A DNA stretch of 5,759 nt from Acidobacteriaceae bacterium (GTDB lineage Bacteria > Acidobacteriota > Terriglobia > Terriglobales > SbA1), in NCBI GenBank assembly GCA_019237515.1, contig JAFAGX010000189.1:1-5759 (forward strand), given 5' to 3'. A program made the translations under genes and the position numbers. How positions within the stretch are numbered: the stretch's first letter is position 1; each line of letters starts with the position of its first letter. Of this stretch, positions 5,123 through 5,759 are shown one piece after another. Under the pieces are notes generated by a model. It was not told where the DNA came from and did no database searches. It saw only the letters and a program-made list of their open reading frames with translations.

Positions 5123-5129
5123 AGGAGGT
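5123..5129 (+). promoter_or_regulatory. Strong ribosome binding site of the receptor gene
   Basis: AGGAGGT is an almost complete anti-16S match, 7 nt from its last core base to ATG 5136. It settles the start of a gene that runs off the window. Confidence 0.85.
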
Positions 5130-5135
5130 TCTGTC

Positions 5136-5759
5136 ATGAGGCACCCGGGAACCTGTGTTGTGATCGTTATGTTGCTGGTTGGCGTAGTGTTCGCAGCGCT
5201 ACCTGCATGGAGTCAGGAAGTAACCGCCGCAATCACCGGCACGGTGGTGGATCCAAGTGGCGCTCCGATCAAAGGAGCGAATGTCACCGCCAAGGATGTC
5301 GACCACGGGACTGTGCGAACCACGCAGACGAATGATTCTGGAGTCTTCAACATTCTTCGCGTGCCGGTGGGAAACTATTCCGTGGCGGCGTCCGCGCCCG
5401 GTTTCGATACCGCGACTTATCCCCCGTTTACCCTGGTCCTGAACCAGACAGCTCGTCTGCAGTTTCAGATGAAAATAGGTCAGGTGACCGAAACTGTTGA
5501 GGTAGCAGGCGCCGCTCCAGTTCTGCAAACAGAAGATGCGAAGGTCAGCACGATTGTTGATTCGACCACGATCACGAATCTGGCCCTCACGACCCGCAAC
5601 TATGTCCAGTTGACCTTGCTCTCGCCGGGTGTGGTGACTGACAACCCCTCTCTGATGAACTTAGGATCGCAAACTGCTGAGGGAGCTGTACAAGGCGGAG
5701 GCCGACCTTACATCAACGGAAATCGTGAAGAAGATAATAACTTCCTTCTGGATGGAGTG
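5136..5759 (+). CDS. TonB-dependent receptor, Oar/SusC-like, N-terminal part (partial)
   Basis: The frame is open from ATG 5136 to the last base, giving 208 residues without a stop, so the gene is cut by the window edge. Residues 1-26 are a signal peptide (VVIVMLLVGVVFAALPAWS|Q). Residues about 32-112 form a carboxypeptidase-regulatory-like beta-sandwich, with ITGTVVDPSGAPIKGANV (33-50), TNDSGVFNILRVPVGNYSV (65-83) and a closing strand ending near 112. The link GQVTETVEVAGAAPVLQTE (115-133) leads to the start of the plug, with TTRNYVQLTLLSPGV (152-166), GGGRPYINGNRE (187-198) and NNFLLDGV (201-208). Full proteins of this type are usually about 1000 residues or more and sit in the outer membrane, importing bulky ligands with TonB energy. 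Related families are greatly expanded in acidobacteria. The substrate is unknown. The promoter overlaps an operator, so GntR control is likely. Confidence 0.93.
   Translation, partial: MRHPGTCVVIVMLLVGVVFAALPAWSQEVTAAITGTVVDPSGAPIKGANVTAKDVDHGTVRTTQTNDSGVFNILRVPVGNYSVAASAPGFDTATYPPFTLVLNQTARLQFQMKIGQVTETVEVAGAAPVLQTEDAKVSTIVDSTTITNLALTTRNYVQLTLLSPGVVTDNPSLMNLGSQTAEGAVQGGGRPYINGNREEDNNFLLDGV

Larger units (their letters stand above)
4702..5135. other. 434-bp divergent intergenic control region
   Basis: No credible gene is seen here. The region carries four copies of a GCTATATAGC-type palindrome, two promoter-like hexamer pairs facing the receptor gene, a T-rich tract at 5011-5039, and the receptor gene's SD. 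About 150 bp between 4810 and 4960 show nothing I can name apart from an imperfect palindrome at 4828-4839. Confidence 0.8.

Overview
The window looks like a chromosomal segment of an acidobacterium (Acidobacteriota, Terriglobia-like). The evidence is moderately GC-rich coding sequence, a dnaX-ybaB-recR cluster, an Oar-like TonB-dependent receptor with an N-terminal carboxypeptidase-regulatory-like domain and the plug motif NNFLLDGV, and a secreted DinB-fold protein. The assignment comes from gene content and protein style only; no 16S or other marker is present.

Layout. Positions 1-1171 (+) hold a replication/recombination cluster: the last 48 codons of dnaX, then ybaB/ebfC, then recR. An unusual AT-rich block built on an exact 8-bp AATT period separates ybaB from recR. 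Convergent to recR, with a 12-bp gap, lies a minus-strand gene for a small PD-(D/E)XK nuclease-like protein (1184-1735, or from GTG 1777). Divergent from it is a plus-strand gene for an exported DinB-fold protein (1889-2419). This runs tail to tail, 5 bp apart, into a large minus-strand gene (2425-3909) that fuses a CHAD domain to a Ppx/GppA-type HD domain. Upstream of that on the same strand, 69 bp away, is a GntR/HutC-type regulator with a UTRA ligand domain (3979-4701). A 434-bp divergent intergenic region then leads to the start of a TonB-dependent receptor gene (5136 to the window end, open at the 3' edge).

The most informative regulatory signal is in 4702-5135. Four copies of a palindrome with consensus GCTATATAGC are placed just upstream of the GntR gene (4716 and 4785) and upstream of the receptor gene (4981 and 5060). 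The last copy covers the best -10 element of the receptor promoter, directly behind a good -35 and a T-rich tract. This suggests a self-contained, ligand-responsive switch in which the GntR protein represses itself and the divergent outer-membrane transporter. The ligand cannot be read from the sequence. The CHAD-HD protein may be cotranscribed with the regulator, which would tie polyphosphate sensing or turnover to the same control, but this is inference.
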